A program made the position numbers and the translations under genes. 51,921 nt of DNA. Source: Elainella sp. Prado103. Its GTDB lineage: Bacteria > Cyanobacteriota > Cyanobacteriia > Elainellales > Elainellaceae. Position 1 is the stretch's first letter. Each line of letters begins with the position of its first letter. This document shows, in pieces, positions 17,863-26,627 of the stretch. Below the pieces are notes generated by a model. The model was not told the DNA's origin. It saw nothing but the letters and a program-made list of their open reading frames with translations, and made no database searches. The DNA lies in NCBI GenBank assembly GCA_025454395.1, contig JALOOM010000089.1, forward strand, positions 1-51,921. The letters run 5' to 3'.

Positions 17863-19035
17863 TCACGATTCAAGTTTCTGCTTCAAAGACACTTGGCTAG
17901 GCAAAGCCCCTGCCAGCCCGTCTCCACAGACATTTTCCTTCGCCGCGTATCCCACGGCTGCACTGAGTCCACGACTCCGAATCACTTGACCACTGGCTAC
18001 ATCTCTAGGCTTGGTTGACCCACATTCAGCACAATGATGCCCTCTCACGCTCAAATCCTTTTTGACAACCGCGCCACAGTCAGGACATTCCTGGCTAGTG
18101 CCGTTCGGATCAACCTTTCCGTAGTAGACATCTCGCTTCCAGCACACCCACGGGAGAATTTGATTCACAAATTGACCCAATCCGGCATCCAGAGTATGTT
18201 GACCCGACATCCCTTTTGCCATGACGCGGAAGTCAAGATCTTCAACAAATATCATCCCAGCGTGGTCACAGAGATGATGAGCCAGCTTGAAGTGAAAATC
18301 GCTTCGACAGTGGGCAATCTTTTCATGCACTCTGCCAATCTTCCGATTCAATTTGCGACGGTTAGACGAACCTTTTTCCTTGTTCTTCAATCTGCGTTGC
18401 AGCAATTTCAGCTTGCGGTGCAGTTGATTGAAAAAGCGAGGTCGCTTTACCTGTTCGCCCTCAGAAGTAGATAGAAAATACTCCAGTCCAACATCAATTC
18501 CCAGAGCGTGACCGTGCGGCATTGGTTCAGGAACAGAAACATCTGCCTGAATTGCCAGCGCCACATACCAGCCCGAAGCTTTGCGAACAATTCGAGCCGT
18601 TTTCACCCTGAAACCTTCAGGAATGGGACGGTGCAGATTAATCGCAACCTTGCCAAGCTTGGGCAGTTTGATTTGGCTTTCCACGATGGCATCGTTGTCA
18701 ACCTGAGGGAACAAAAACGACTTGAACTGCCCAAACTTCTTGAACCGAGGAAAGCCGTGTCCTCGCTGCTTCATGGCGGCAAAGGCAGCGTCAACTCTGC
18801 CAATCACGTCTTGAAGCACCTGCGAGTGAACTGCTTTCAGACCTGGATTCGTTTTCTTGGCTTCAGTCAGCGCTTTTTTCTGCCTGTAGTAGTTAGGGTA
18901 GAGCGCATCTGCCGGGATGATGGATTCTGACTGGAGAGAGCAGGCATTGATCGAGCATTTACGACTGTTAACCCAGTCTTTACGCTCACGCAGCGCATAG
19001 TTATAGACCTTACGGCAAGTCTCCAGCCATTCCAA
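17863..19035 (-). CDS. tnpB: TnpB (IS605 OrfB-type RNA-guided nuclease), N-terminally truncated
   Basis: A 390-residue TnpB-like protein. The RuvC catalytic residues are in place: Asp in ALGIDVG, Glu in IFVEDLDF and Asp in KPRDVASGQ. The zinc ribbon CPDC...CAEC and the helical RRLKNKEKGSSNRRKLNRK segment are also present. The frame opens with TTG (LEWLETCRKVYNYALRERKDW). Family members have about 20 more N-terminal residues (a YRLYPT-type strand), and here an in-frame TAG lies nine codons upstream, in sequence resembling the element end. So the 5' end looks replaced or deleted, although the nuclease core is intact. It may be inactive or use a poor start. No TnpA partner was found. Confidence 0.85.
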   Translation of the reverse strand: MEWLETCRKVYNYALRERKDWVNSRKCSINACSLQSESIIPADALYPNYYRQKKALTEAKKTNPGLKAVHSQVLQDVIGRVDAAFAAMKQRGHGFPRFKKFGQFKSFLFPQVDNDAIVESQIKLPKLGKVAINLHRPIPEGFRVKTARIVRKASGWYVALAIQADVSVPEPMPHGHALGIDVGLEYFLSTSEGEQVKRPRFFNQLHRKLKLLQRRLKNKEKGSSNRRKLNRKIGRVHEKIAHCRSDFHFKLAHHLCDHAGMIFVEDLDFRVMAKGMSGQHTLDAGLGQFVNQILPWVCWKRDVYYGKVDPNGTSQECPDCGAVVKKDLSVRGHHCAECGSTKPRDVASGQVIRSRGLSAAVGYAAKENVCGDGLAGALPSQVSLKQKLES

Positions 19036-19111
19036 GCGGTACAGCGCGGGGCTTCCCGTCTAATAGCTAAAGCAGACAGGGCAGGAGTAAAGCAAGAGCA
19101 AATAGGATAGC

Positions 19112-19159
19112 CAGATCAATGCTCAGATTAATGCTCAGATTAATGCTCAGATTAATGCT
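19112..19159. repeat. Four tandem copies of a 12-bp unit
   Basis: CAGATTAATGCT is repeated at 19112-19123 (with C for T at one place), 19124-19135, 19136-19147 and 19148-19159, between the TnpB locus and the hli terminator. Confidence 0.92.
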
Positions 19160-19210
19160 CTAGATTTGATCTGATCAACTATTGGTAGTATAGATAAAAA
19201 GTAAAAAAGA

Positions 19211-19241
19211 GCATGTAAAAAGGGATGCAATTTGCATCCCC
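19211..19241 (-). terminator. Intrinsic terminator of the hli gene
   Basis: GGGATGCAA/TTGCATCCC (19222-19240) is a perfect 9-bp inverted repeat with almost no loop. Read on the minus strand it is followed by TTTTTAC (aaaaa at 19217-19221 on plus). It lies about 67 bp after the hli stop. Confidence 0.7.
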
Positions 19242-19307
19242 TCACAATGAATAGACTACTGATAGGTAACCGAAAAATTAGATAACTTAGAAATTAAACT
19301 CTCAGAC

Positions 19308-19451
19308 TTACATCAGTCCAAGCTGAGAGAGGATGCCTTGTCCGGTCAGAAGCTCAGTTGCCAAACCGATCACGAAACCGAGCATTGCCAGACGACCATT
19401 CCAAGTTTCAGCGAACTGAGTGAAGCCGAATTTGTTTGCTTGATTTTCCAT
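19308..19451 (-). CDS. hli: High-light-inducible protein (Hlip/SCP, one-helix CAB-like)
   Basis: A 47-residue single-helix thylakoid protein. The chlorophyll-binding motif is clear in FAETWNGRLAMLGFVIGL (ExxNGRxAMxGF), followed by the usual ending TGQGILSQLGLM. Hlips bind chlorophyll and carotenoid, associate with photosystem II assembly and chlorophyll synthase, and protect against excess light (family knowledge). ATG at 19451 with GAGG about 10 bases upstream; a terminator follows. The sequence is most like short HliC/HliD-type proteins. It lies between the TnpB locus and a carotenoid oxygenase gene, all on the minus strand. An HLR1-like motif lies upstream, consistent with RpaB control. 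Confidence 0.93.
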   Translation of the reverse strand: MENQANKFGFTQFAETWNGRLAMLGFVIGLATELLTGQGILSQLGLM

Positions 19452-19486
19452 GATTGCTAGACCTCAATGACTTAATCAACCTTGTT

Positions 19487-19504
19487 GTTACTAAAGTTAA
19501 CACA
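19487..19504 (-). promoter_or_regulatory. HLR1-like motif upstream of hli (possible RpaB site)
   Basis: GTTACTAA-AG-TTAACACA (plus strand) resembles the high-light regulatory 1 element, two KTTACAWW half sites two bases apart, with one mismatch in the first half and about two in the second. It lies 36-53 bases before the hli ATG. RpaB binding to HLR1 at hli promoters is established in cyanobacteria; occupancy here is inference. Confidence 0.35.
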
Positions 19505-19594
19505 ACTTCATTAAGAAATGCAACAATCTGGATGGCAGTGAAATCTAGAGTTTTCCAGGGGTATCGATAGACTGATCTGGAGCATCCGGGGGAT

Positions 19595-21157
19595 CTAGGC
19601 TGCCCTTTCATCACCCGGTTTGAGGAAACAACGGTTTACAAAACTGCCATGTAGCCCATAGGGAATATGATGCTTCAGGCGTAGTTTAGCGATCGGCTGT
19701 TGTAAATTCTGGGCATCCAAAATCACCAACTCTGACCGTTCCAGTTCTGCATTAAAGGTGAGCAACAGGATCCAGCCTGCATCTTCTGGTTCGGATTCTG
19801 CCCCGGATACTGGCTCTAAATGAGTACGTGGCACAAAGATCGGTTCACCAGCAAAACCACGCGGGGCAGCGCTCCAGAGTTGTCGTTCTCCCGTTTCCAG
19901 ATCGATTTTGATTACCCCTTGTAACGGTGCATTGCCGATCGGGTCATGGGCTGCCCCCAAGTAGACATAGCGATAGTTCTGCCCTACCCGATCCGGATGG
20001 ATCACCGGGAACTCACAGCAGCGAGCTTCTAAAAGCTGACTAGCCACCGTCTGAGCCGCCAAATCGAATCGGAATCGCCAGAGCTGGCCGGGATCGAGCT
20101 TTTCAAACCGGACTTGGCGAAAATCTTCATCTGGCTCGATCGCAGGCAAAGAAGCATAGCAAATTGAATCGACGACTAAGTTCCCCTCTTGTTCAAAGGC
20201 ATTGGCATGGTGAAACACAAAACCCGCTTCTACTGGAATGATCTGCACTGGATCGGTGCCATTTCGCGGAATAATGATCGCCTGAGTTGGCTGATTCAGC
20301 TTGGCCTGTAAGCATTGCCCTGCACCTTTGAAGCCCAACAAATAGGGCAGTGGGTTAAACGCAATAGGAGCTTGAAAGAAAATACAATAGTGCGGCGTGA
20401 TGGCAAAATCATGGATGAACGCAAAGCCTGGAATGGCATGGGCATGTTGCCGGAGCAGTTTGCCCGAAGCTGCAAATTCATAAAGGGTAATCGTGGTAGA
20501 CAAACCAGGTTTAACTGAGAAATTGACCAAACAGGGTTCGCCTTGATCCAACTGGCTGGCTGGATCGATACGGGGGTGGGCGGCAAAAGCCTGACCTGGC
20601 TGCAAAACGCCCTCTAAATAATCAATTCCGATCGTCTCAAGAGTGGTTGGATCGAGACGATGAGGTTCCGCCGCTTCCCACAGGGCTAAGAGCTTCTCGC
20701 CCCAATGAATGATATGCGTGTTGGCAATATTTTTAAGCCGCAGATCGAACGCATTCGCCAGCCAGCCACCCGGTTTTTGTGTACCAAACACGCCCCGGTA
20801 GAGAACCCGCTGGGCTTGCTGCTCCTCGAGATAAGCCTGGGTACGCACATAACGATTCTGAAAGTGGGCGCGTCCCGCTGTGAAGGTAATTTTGGAGATC
20901 ATGCCATCGCCATCAAAGGGGTGATGCACATGCTGACCTGCAATATCTAGCAACCCTGGCCCATTACGAAATAAGGTGCCCGTGAGATCAGGTGGAATTT
21001 GTCCTTCAATTTCATCGATCCAGTAGTCATACTCTTGCGGTAGCGATCGATAGCCTTTTTGCCAATCCTGAATTTGGTAAGATTGGGCAGTGGTATTGAC
21101 TTCCGGCGCAAGTTCAGGCGCAAGGGCTGCGCGTTCACCCAGTTGAAAACCTTGCAT
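19595..21157 (-). CDS. Carotenoid oxygenase (apocarotenoid 15,15'-oxygenase-like)
   Basis: A 520-residue RPE65/CCD family enzyme that cleaves a polyene double bond with a four-His Fe(II) centre. The His are seen in AAHPRID, FIHDFAIT, VFHHANAF and, near the C-terminus, YGLHGSF. LTGTLFRNGPGL and the HPFDGDGMI loop are also typical. The sequence looks closest to Synechocystis/Nostoc ACO enzymes that turn apocarotenals into retinal; substrate choice is inferred. A TTG start at 21163 is possible, but ATG 21157 has GAGAG six bases before it. It lies upstream of hli on the same strand, with a 143-bp gap that likely holds the separate hli promoter. Confidence 0.92.
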   Translation of the reverse strand: MQGFQLGERAALAPELAPEVNTTAQSYQIQDWQKGYRSLPQEYDYWIDEIEGQIPPDLTGTLFRNGPGLLDIAGQHVHHPFDGDGMISKITFTAGRAHFQNRYVRTQAYLEEQQAQRVLYRGVFGTQKPGGWLANAFDLRLKNIANTHIIHWGEKLLALWEAAEPHRLDPTTLETIGIDYLEGVLQPGQAFAAHPRIDPASQLDQGEPCLVNFSVKPGLSTTITLYEFAASGKLLRQHAHAIPGFAFIHDFAITPHYCIFFQAPIAFNPLPYLLGFKGAGQCLQAKLNQPTQAIIIPRNGTDPVQIIPVEAGFVFHHANAFEQEGNLVVDSICYASLPAIEPDEDFRQVRFEKLDPGQLWRFRFDLAAQTVASQLLEARCCEFPVIHPDRVGQNYRYVYLGAAHDPIGNAPLQGVIKIDLETGERQLWSAAPRGFAGEPIFVPRTHLEPVSGAESEPEDAGWILLLTFNAELERSELVILDAQNLQQPIAKLRLKHHIPYGLHGSFVNRCFLKPGDERAA

Positions 21158-21330
21158 GATCAACTCTCAAAAACAACTCTGAACAGTAACTCTGAACAGC
21201 AATGCCCAATAACAGCAATGCATACTGGCCTGGCGAACCAGAAATTTCTCTCCTGTGAAGCAGGGGGCAGAAACGGGTTCTCGATCAGGGGTCGATCAGG
21301 GGTTGATCAACGGTGGGATCCCCCTGAAGC

Positions 21331-21370
21331 AACCTGAATGCTGAAACCTGAATGCTGAAACCTGAATTCT
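21331..21370. repeat. 14-bp tandem repeat at the 3' end of the transporter gene
   Basis: AACCTGAATGCTGA occurs at 21331-21344 and 21345-21358 with a partial third copy running up to the stop codon of the BT1-family gene. Confidence 0.88.
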
Positions 21371-22765
21371 CTATTGTCGGAACTCTGGAACTAACTCCGG
21401 ATCGGGCAGCGAACTCGGTACTGAACCGATCGAGCTGGCAGAACTCTGGGAGAGAATCTGAGTTTCTTCTGCTTTCGGCAGCCAACCCAAAAATGGGAGC
21501 GGCAACAGCGTGGTCAGATTAGTAATCACCACGAGGAGCCAAAGTTGAGTAAAGTCAGTCTCTGTGACCCCCAACCCATGCATGAGTAATGCGCCCAACT
21601 CATAGGACACCAACCCCGCTAGATTTGTCACCGACATCAGGAGCGCAAACAGAGTCGCCTCCACGCCCGGTGGACATAACCTGGCTGCTAGCACTAACAC
21701 TGGCATGTAGGCGAGTTGCCCCATCACCGTGAGGATCAGGCTGTCTCCTAAGCTGAACCAGTGATCGTCAATTCCGATCATGCGATTAGCATGGGTTACC
21801 AACACCAGCATGGTCATCCCAAGGAGGGCGGAAATCACCGTAGTCCAACCGAAAATCACCCGAAAGGGGATCGATCGAAAGAACCGCTGAAACAGCCACA
21901 CCCCTACTAGGGAAGCCAAGCTAGTGACTAAACGGACTCGCCCCAAAAATTCTGGCTGAAATCCCAAATCATTGGTGGTAAAGAAAAAGAAGGCGGCATC
22001 AGCCGTGGGAGTGGCTTGCCAGAGAAACAGGAAAGCCGTTGGCAACCAGATCGATCGTTGAGTGACCGCTTGCTTCAACTGCTGCACCTGTTGCCAGATC
22101 ATCTCCCACTCACTCGGTTTTGCAGCCTGGGATTCATTAATCCAACCAGCCACCAGGGTGACAATTAAGGGAAAGGTGGCCGTGATCGCGAAAACCGTGC
22201 GGTTACTAAATTGCTCTAGCAAAAAACCGCTGAAATAGGCTGTGATTAATCCACCTAAAGCCGAAGCTCCCCAACAGAGGGACTGGAGCGATCCAGCTTC
22301 TTGTACCGACTCATGACGCGCCCGCTCGACGACCAGTGAATCGACAATGACATCACTAAATGCCACCGATAGGGAGCCTAGGGCGATCGCCGCCGTTGCT
22401 GTCCAAGCCGTATCGACCACGGTAGCCAATAAAATCCAGGCCACAGTTCCCAAGAGCCCAGACAAAATCAAATAGGGGCGGCGACGATAGCCGAAAATCG
22501 GTAGCCCATCTGAAATGAACCCAAATAAGGGTTTGATCATCCAGGGCAGAGCAGCCACCCCCATGAAGGCAGAAACTTGAGCCGGACTTAAGGCCAAATC
22601 ATCTTTCAAAAAGAAGCTGACCGCTAACCTGGCCAGTCCCAAAATGCCTTGGACAAAATAGACCAGCAAGATCGCTGTTAGCTCCCAGCTAGGTTCGTGC
22701 CCAAACAGCACCTTTTCCTTCAGAAGAGACCGAGCTTTTGTCAGACCGGGGAAAGAACTGATCAC
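21371..22765 (-). CDS. Folate/biopterin transporter (BT1 family MFS)
   Basis: A 464-residue inner-membrane protein with about 12 hydrophobic segments. The BT1/FBT family shows in YFVQGILGLARLAVSFFLKD, LPWMIKPLFGFISDGLPIFGYRRRPYLI (first copy broken here as in the family) and DVIVDSLVVERAR. Characterised relatives, such as cyanobacterial Slr0642 and its chloroplast homologue, carry folates; this substrate is inferred. The start is GTG 22765; GAGG lies very close to it, so a slightly different start is possible. Minus strand, upstream of the carotenoid oxygenase by about 213 bp. Confidence 0.88.
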   Translation of the reverse strand: MISSFPGLTKARSLLKEKVLFGHEPSWELTAILLVYFVQGILGLARLAVSFFLKDDLALSPAQVSAFMGVAALPWMIKPLFGFISDGLPIFGYRRRPYLILSGLLGTVAWILLATVVDTAWTATAAIALGSLSVAFSDVIVDSLVVERARHESVQEAGSLQSLCWGASALGGLITAYFSGFLLEQFSNRTVFAITATFPLIVTLVAGWINESQAAKPSEWEMIWQQVQQLKQAVTQRSIWLPTAFLFLWQATPTADAAFFFFTTNDLGFQPEFLGRVRLVTSLASLVGVWLFQRFFRSIPFRVIFGWTTVISALLGMTMLVLVTHANRMIGIDDHWFSLGDSLILTVMGQLAYMPVLVLAARLCPPGVEATLFALLMSVTNLAGLVSYELGALLMHGLGVTETDFTQLWLLVVITNLTTLLPLPFLGWLPKAEETQILSQSSASSIGSVPSSLPDPELVPEFRQ

Positions 22766-22860
22766 AACCTCGAAATATTAAGAAACGTCAACTGACTTCT
22801 ATTATGATAGCCCTATCTCTCTGACTGTCGAGTTGACGGGATGCCGAGCTGAGGATCGAG

Positions 22861-24996
22861 TCAAACCAAATCACTGGCATTAAAACTAATCAGATCGGCT
22901 GAAATATTCTTTAACACAGCCAGCTCTTGATCCTGCCAGATAATCAAGGTATCAGCTCCATCCTGTTCAGCTTCCAGATCTCTGGGCTTCAACGATCGAT
23001 CGATCGAGAGCGCATCAATGCCATCCTGAAAGTCGGTAATTACTGTGCGACCAGTTTTGAGGTTGAGCACAAAAATATCCTTACCCTGGCCGCCGGTGAC
23101 TTCATCCTCCCCGTTGCCCGCATCCAGAAAATCATCTCCATCGCCGCCGACTAACCTATCATTGCCATTACCGCCGGTCAAGGAATCATTGCCATTACCG
23201 CCGGTCAAGGAATCATTGCCCTCACTGCCAAATAGCAGATCATCCCCCGCTCGCCCATCAATGGTGTCATTGCCGCCCCGTCCATCAATTTCATCACTGC
23301 CGCCCGTACCTGTGAGGCGATCGTTTTTCGAGGTACCCGTAATTTGCCGACCCGATCGCGAAATGGAGACGAAATCATCCGGTGTGATCTCCTGAGCATT
23401 GACCCCAAATAGAGTTGCGAGTTCCAACCCTCGCCAGATCACCAGGGTATTATCTCCATCGCTAGACAGCCGCACATCTTGGCGCTTAATGCCAGAAGCC
23501 AGCCCCAGTAGATCGCCTCCTGGCGTAAAGTCGGTAATTAGGGTGGAGCCTTGCTTCGATCGCAACACAAAGGTATCCAAGCCACTGCCGCCCACCAGCG
23601 TATCGTTGCCATTGCCCCCATCTAGCTGATCACCATTGGTTCCACCCGACAGGAAGTCATCACCGTTGCCCCCTTCCAGGAAGTCACTGCCCTGATTACC
23701 TTCCAGAACATCGTTGCCGCTTACGCCTCGCAGCGTATCAGACCCTTGTAAGCCCAAGATCCGATCGCCTTGATTGGTTCCTGGCAAAAAATTGTCACGT
23801 CGATCGCCGCGAATGATATTTTTGGCAGCCGTGGTGCTGGCGCGAATATTGCGATCTCGATCGGGGCGATCTTGCCAGGTGGCGACATAATCAGCGACAG
23901 GAGTTAGACCAATAGCTGGTTGAGTTTGATCCCCGCGTTGGGTGGAATTGACCCGAAACTCATCCCCACTTTTGCGCCCGTCATTATCAAACCGTTGCCC
24001 CAGGATGCCGGAACCGCTGCTATCGCCATCTTCTGCCACCCAGATCACCGTAAAATGACCTGCGCTATCGATCGCCACTGCCGGTTCAATCTGATCCCCT
24101 GCGATTGTGCTGTTAACCAGGATTTCGCCACCGATCGGGCTGCCATTAGGACTATAGCGTCTGGCATAAACCCCATACCCGTCATCATCTCGCCCATTCT
24201 CGCCTTGCCAGGAGACGACAAAACCCCCACTGTCATCGATCGCCACCGAGGGGTTGAGCTGACGGCCTCTCGTGGTGGTATTCACCTGAAATTCTCGCCC
24301 GATCGCAATTCCAGCACTGTTATACCGTTGTCCAAACAGTCCACTGCTTGAGCCATCCTGCCGATCACTGTTCCACACGACGACAAACTCACCCAAGCCA
24401 TTCATGGCTACCACTGGTGTCGTCTGGTCGCGATCGGTAATCGTATTCACCCGCTCTTCGCGCCCAACGATCGCCCCTGCCCGATTAAACCGTTGCAGAA
24501 AAATGCCGCTGCCGTCTCCATCCCGCCCGTTGGTGTTGTTGTCTTGAAACTCGCTTTCATACACCACAACAAAATTGCCGACCGCATCGATCGCCACATC
24601 TGGGTTGGACTGATCCTGCTGCGTCGTCAGATTAATTTTAAATTCACTACCGATCAGCCCTGTGTTGGCATCAAACCGCTGCCCGTATACATCCTCACCG
24701 CTAAACCCACGTCCCTCACTCGTCCAGACCACGACAAAATTGCCACCACTGTCGATCGCGACGGCTGGAGTAAATTGATCGCCGCTCGTGATCGTGTTGA
24801 CCAAAAACTCGCTGCCCAAGGGATCAGCAGAGGCATTGTAGGATCGGGCAAATACGCCAAATCCATCCCCATCCTGTCCGAAACTCTGCCAAGTGATGAC
24901 AAAATTGCCTAAGGGATCCACCGCGATATCAGGGTTTTCCTGTCTACCGCTGACATATGTATTGACCGGGAAGTCGGAATTCGAGTTGGCGCTCAT
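22861..24996 (-). CDS. RTX protein with seven 55-residue repeats and two RTX blocks
   Basis: A 711-residue, very acidic, probably secreted protein. Residues about 7-400 hold seven repeats of about 55 residues with the pattern F.VNT.T.GDQ..PAVAID..G.FVV.W.S...DG.G.GV..QR(F/Y)...G...G.E. Two RTX calcium-binding blocks follow (about 400-500 and 545-645). Each is closed by the same cap (TFVLRSKQGSTLITDF; IFVLNLKTGRTVITDF), so that module was duplicated. No N-terminal signal peptide is visible, as usual for type I substrates. ATG 24996 is preferred to the TTG at 25002. Role unknown; adhesion or an envelope coat is a guess. Confidence 0.9.
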   Translation of the reverse strand: MSANSNSDFPVNTYVSGRQENPDIAVDPLGNFVITWQSFGQDGDGFGVFARSYNASADPLGSEFLVNTITSGDQFTPAVAIDSGGNFVVVWTSEGRGFSGEDVYGQRFDANTGLIGSEFKINLTTQQDQSNPDVAIDAVGNFVVVYESEFQDNNTNGRDGDGSGIFLQRFNRAGAIVGREERVNTITDRDQTTPVVAMNGLGEFVVVWNSDRQDGSSSGLFGQRYNSAGIAIGREFQVNTTTRGRQLNPSVAIDDSGGFVVSWQGENGRDDDGYGVYARRYSPNGSPIGGEILVNSTIAGDQIEPAVAIDSAGHFTVIWVAEDGDSSGSGILGQRFDNDGRKSGDEFRVNSTQRGDQTQPAIGLTPVADYVATWQDRPDRDRNIRASTTAAKNIIRGDRRDNFLPGTNQGDRILGLQGSDTLRGVSGNDVLEGNQGSDFLEGGNGDDFLSGGTNGDQLDGGNGNDTLVGGSGLDTFVLRSKQGSTLITDFTPGGDLLGLASGIKRQDVRLSSDGDNTLVIWRGLELATLFGVNAQEITPDDFVSISRSGRQITGTSKNDRLTGTGGSDEIDGRGGNDTIDGRAGDDLLFGSEGNDSLTGGNGNDSLTGGNGNDRLVGGDGDDFLDAGNGEDEVTGGQGKDIFVLNLKTGRTVITDFQDGIDALSIDRSLKPRDLEAEQDGADTLIIWQDQELAVLKNISADLISFNASDLV

Positions 24997-25002
24997 GATC
25001 AA

Positions 25003-25363
25003 TCCAGGGTTCAGGATATTCTCCCTATGATATCTACCATATTTGGAGTTGAACTCATTTTTTAAAGCAATCTTGACTCTAAATATGTAGTCAATGTGCA
25101 GTTGGTTTGTTCATGAATAGTTGGCAAGTTACTGGCAAGTTACTGGCAAGTTACTGGCAAATTACTGGCAATTCACCTGAACAGAGCACGAATTTTACTG
25201 CTGATCCCACTCATTCCATTCATTTCAACTGTGAGTTCCACGGTGGGCATGAAAATCAGGTGAAATCCTCACCTTAGGTTCTGCCCAAACTGGGGCTGGA
25301 ATGCTATAAGTTAAAGTGAGATTTCTTAACAAAAAACTACTGGGTTAACGGAGAGGACGTTCC
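25003..25363. repeat. Intergenic region with an 11-bp tandem repeat
   Basis: TGGCAAGTTAC is repeated at 25122-25132, 25133-25143, 25144-25154 and 25155-25165 (one base changed), with a partial fifth copy to 25173. No gene was seen. The region separates the divergent RTX and clpS genes and should hold both promoters. Confidence 0.85.
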
Positions 25364-25645
25364 GTGGCAGTCGAAACGATTGAACAGCGTTCAACAGTCC
25401 GCAAGCTGGCTCCCCGCTATCGGGTGCTGCTGCATAACGATGAATACAACTCGATGGAATATGTGGTACAGGTCTTGATGAAGACGGTGCCCAGTCTGAC
25501 GATCCCTCAAGCCGTCAGTATCATGATGGAAGCCCATACAAATGGGATTGCGCTGGTGATCACTTGTGCCCAAGAACATGCTGAATTCTATTGCGAAACC
25601 TTGAAAAACCATAGCCTCACCAGCACGATCGAGCCAGATGAATAG
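25364..25645 (+). CDS. clpS: ATP-dependent Clp protease adaptor ClpS
   Basis: A 93-residue adaptor that delivers N-degron substrates to the ClpC/ClpP protease. Typical residues are YRVLLHNDEYNSMEYVVQVLM (substrate pocket Asn-Asp), the MMEAHTNG helix and the conserved tail CAQEHAEFYCETLKNHSL. Length and sequence fit cyanobacterial ClpS1. The start is GTG with GGAGAGGA ten bases upstream. It is followed at 59 bp by a CPBP protease gene on the same strand, and then by DUF3611 and a thioesterase. Confidence 0.95.
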   Translation: MAVETIEQRSTVRKLAPRYRVLLHNDEYNSMEYVVQVLMKTVPSLTIPQAVSIMMEAHTNGIALVITCAQEHAEFYCETLKNHSLTSTIEPDE

Positions 25646-25704
25646 ACCCATCGCTGCTTGCCGGTCGAGGTTGTCGATTCACTGTTGCCTGATGATTTAA
25701 CCAC

Positions 25705-26562
25705 TTGAAGATTTCCTTTGCCCAACTTGCCGCTTCCCCTGCACCGCTCCGAATTCTGGCATTCTTGCTGATTCTGGGTCTGGTCTGGTTGCCCTTGGCG
25801 GGCTTGATGGCGCTAGTGATTGCCGATCCCAACTGGCTGACGATTGCTGCCATGAGCTTGTTATTTGGGCAGTTCTTGCTACTGATACGTTGGTGGGGTA
25901 GACGACTGCACCACGATCGGCATATCTTGCAGACCTATGGGCTGGATTGGAATCGCCGAAATGGTTCGGAATTCTTGCAGGGGTTGGGCTGGGGGATTAG
26001 CAGTCTGCTTCTGCTGTTTGTTGTGCAAGGGTTAGTGGGTGGGTTGACTTGGCAATGGCCCACGGTGGTGATTTTGCGAGTCGCGATCGAAGGTTTGCTG
26101 GTGGCGATCGGCGTAGGCTTAGCTGAAGAGTTGGTGTTTCGCGGTTGGTTATTGGATGAACTTCAGCGCGATTATCACTGTGACTTGGTGCCTTGGCTGA
26201 ATGCCTTTCTGTTTGCCGTCCTACATTTTCTGAAGCCGCTTGCAGAAGTAACGCGCACGCTGCCTCAGTTTCCAGGACTCTTGCTGCTCGGTTTAATTCT
26301 GGTTTGGATGAAGCGATCGACCCAGCAACAACACCGAACGGCCGTCAAGCTCACGATGATGCCCGGTCGATTAGGATTGCCTATTGGCTTCCATGCTGGA
26401 CTGGTTTGGGCCTACTACCTCCTGAAAGTGGGCAATTTGATTACCATTTCGGATCGCGTTCCTATTTGGCTGACCGGCATTGATGGCAATCCGCTCGCCG
26501 GTGCAGTTGGTTTAGTATGCTTAACTGGCTTAGCCTTCTACTGGCAGGCTCGATCGCGTTAA
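25705..26562 (+). CDS. CPBP family intramembrane metalloprotease (CAAX protease-like)
   Basis: A 285-residue membrane protein with about 8 hydrophobic segments. The glutamate motif EELVFRGWLLDEL and the later FAVLHFL (His ligand) define the CPBP/Abi fold; a third ligand region is GFHAGLVWAYY. These proteins cleave within the membrane or process prenylated or peptide substrates; the target here is unknown. An in-frame TGA at 25693-25695 means the start must be the TTG at 25705 (KISFAQLAASPAPLRILAF, a family-like N-terminus) or an internal codon. Read with clpS, DUF3611 and the thioesterase (gaps 59, 65 and 22 bp), so an operon is plausible. Confidence 0.85.
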   Translation: MKISFAQLAASPAPLRILAFLLILGLVWLPLAGLMALVIADPNWLTIAAMSLLFGQFLLLIRWWGRRLHHDRHILQTYGLDWNRRNGSEFLQGLGWGISSLLLLFVVQGLVGGLTWQWPTVVILRVAIEGLLVAIGVGLAEELVFRGWLLDELQRDYHCDLVPWLNAFLFAVLHFLKPLAEVTRTLPQFPGLLLLGLILVWMKRSTQQQHRTAVKLTMMPGRLGLPIGFHAGLVWAYYLLKVGNLITISDRVPIWLTGIDGNPLAGAVGLVCLTGLAFYWQARSR

Positions 26563-26627
26563 TCGCGTTAATTCAGCAGGATTCGCCTAGAATTGAGCTA
26601 GTTGCTTCCAGGCTGGTGTTTAGACCT

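Larger units (their letters stand above)
17821..19055 (-). mobile_element. IS200/IS605-like TnpB locus, 5' truncated
   Basis: The locus consists of a TnpB reading frame, an end hairpin downstream of it (17821-17851) and a related sequence upstream. TACAGCGCGGGCTTC at 17841-17855 recurs as TACAGCGCGGGGCTTC (one extra G) at 19040-19055 in the same orientation. No TnpA gene is present, so it would be non-autonomous. True element ends and target site cannot be fixed from one copy. Confidence 0.7.

Noticed and set aside
19408-19614. Minus-strand 68-codon frame overlapping the hli start
   Set aside because: It covers the 5' part of hli in another frame and the oxygenase gene's end; the 47-codon hli frame has a clear family match.
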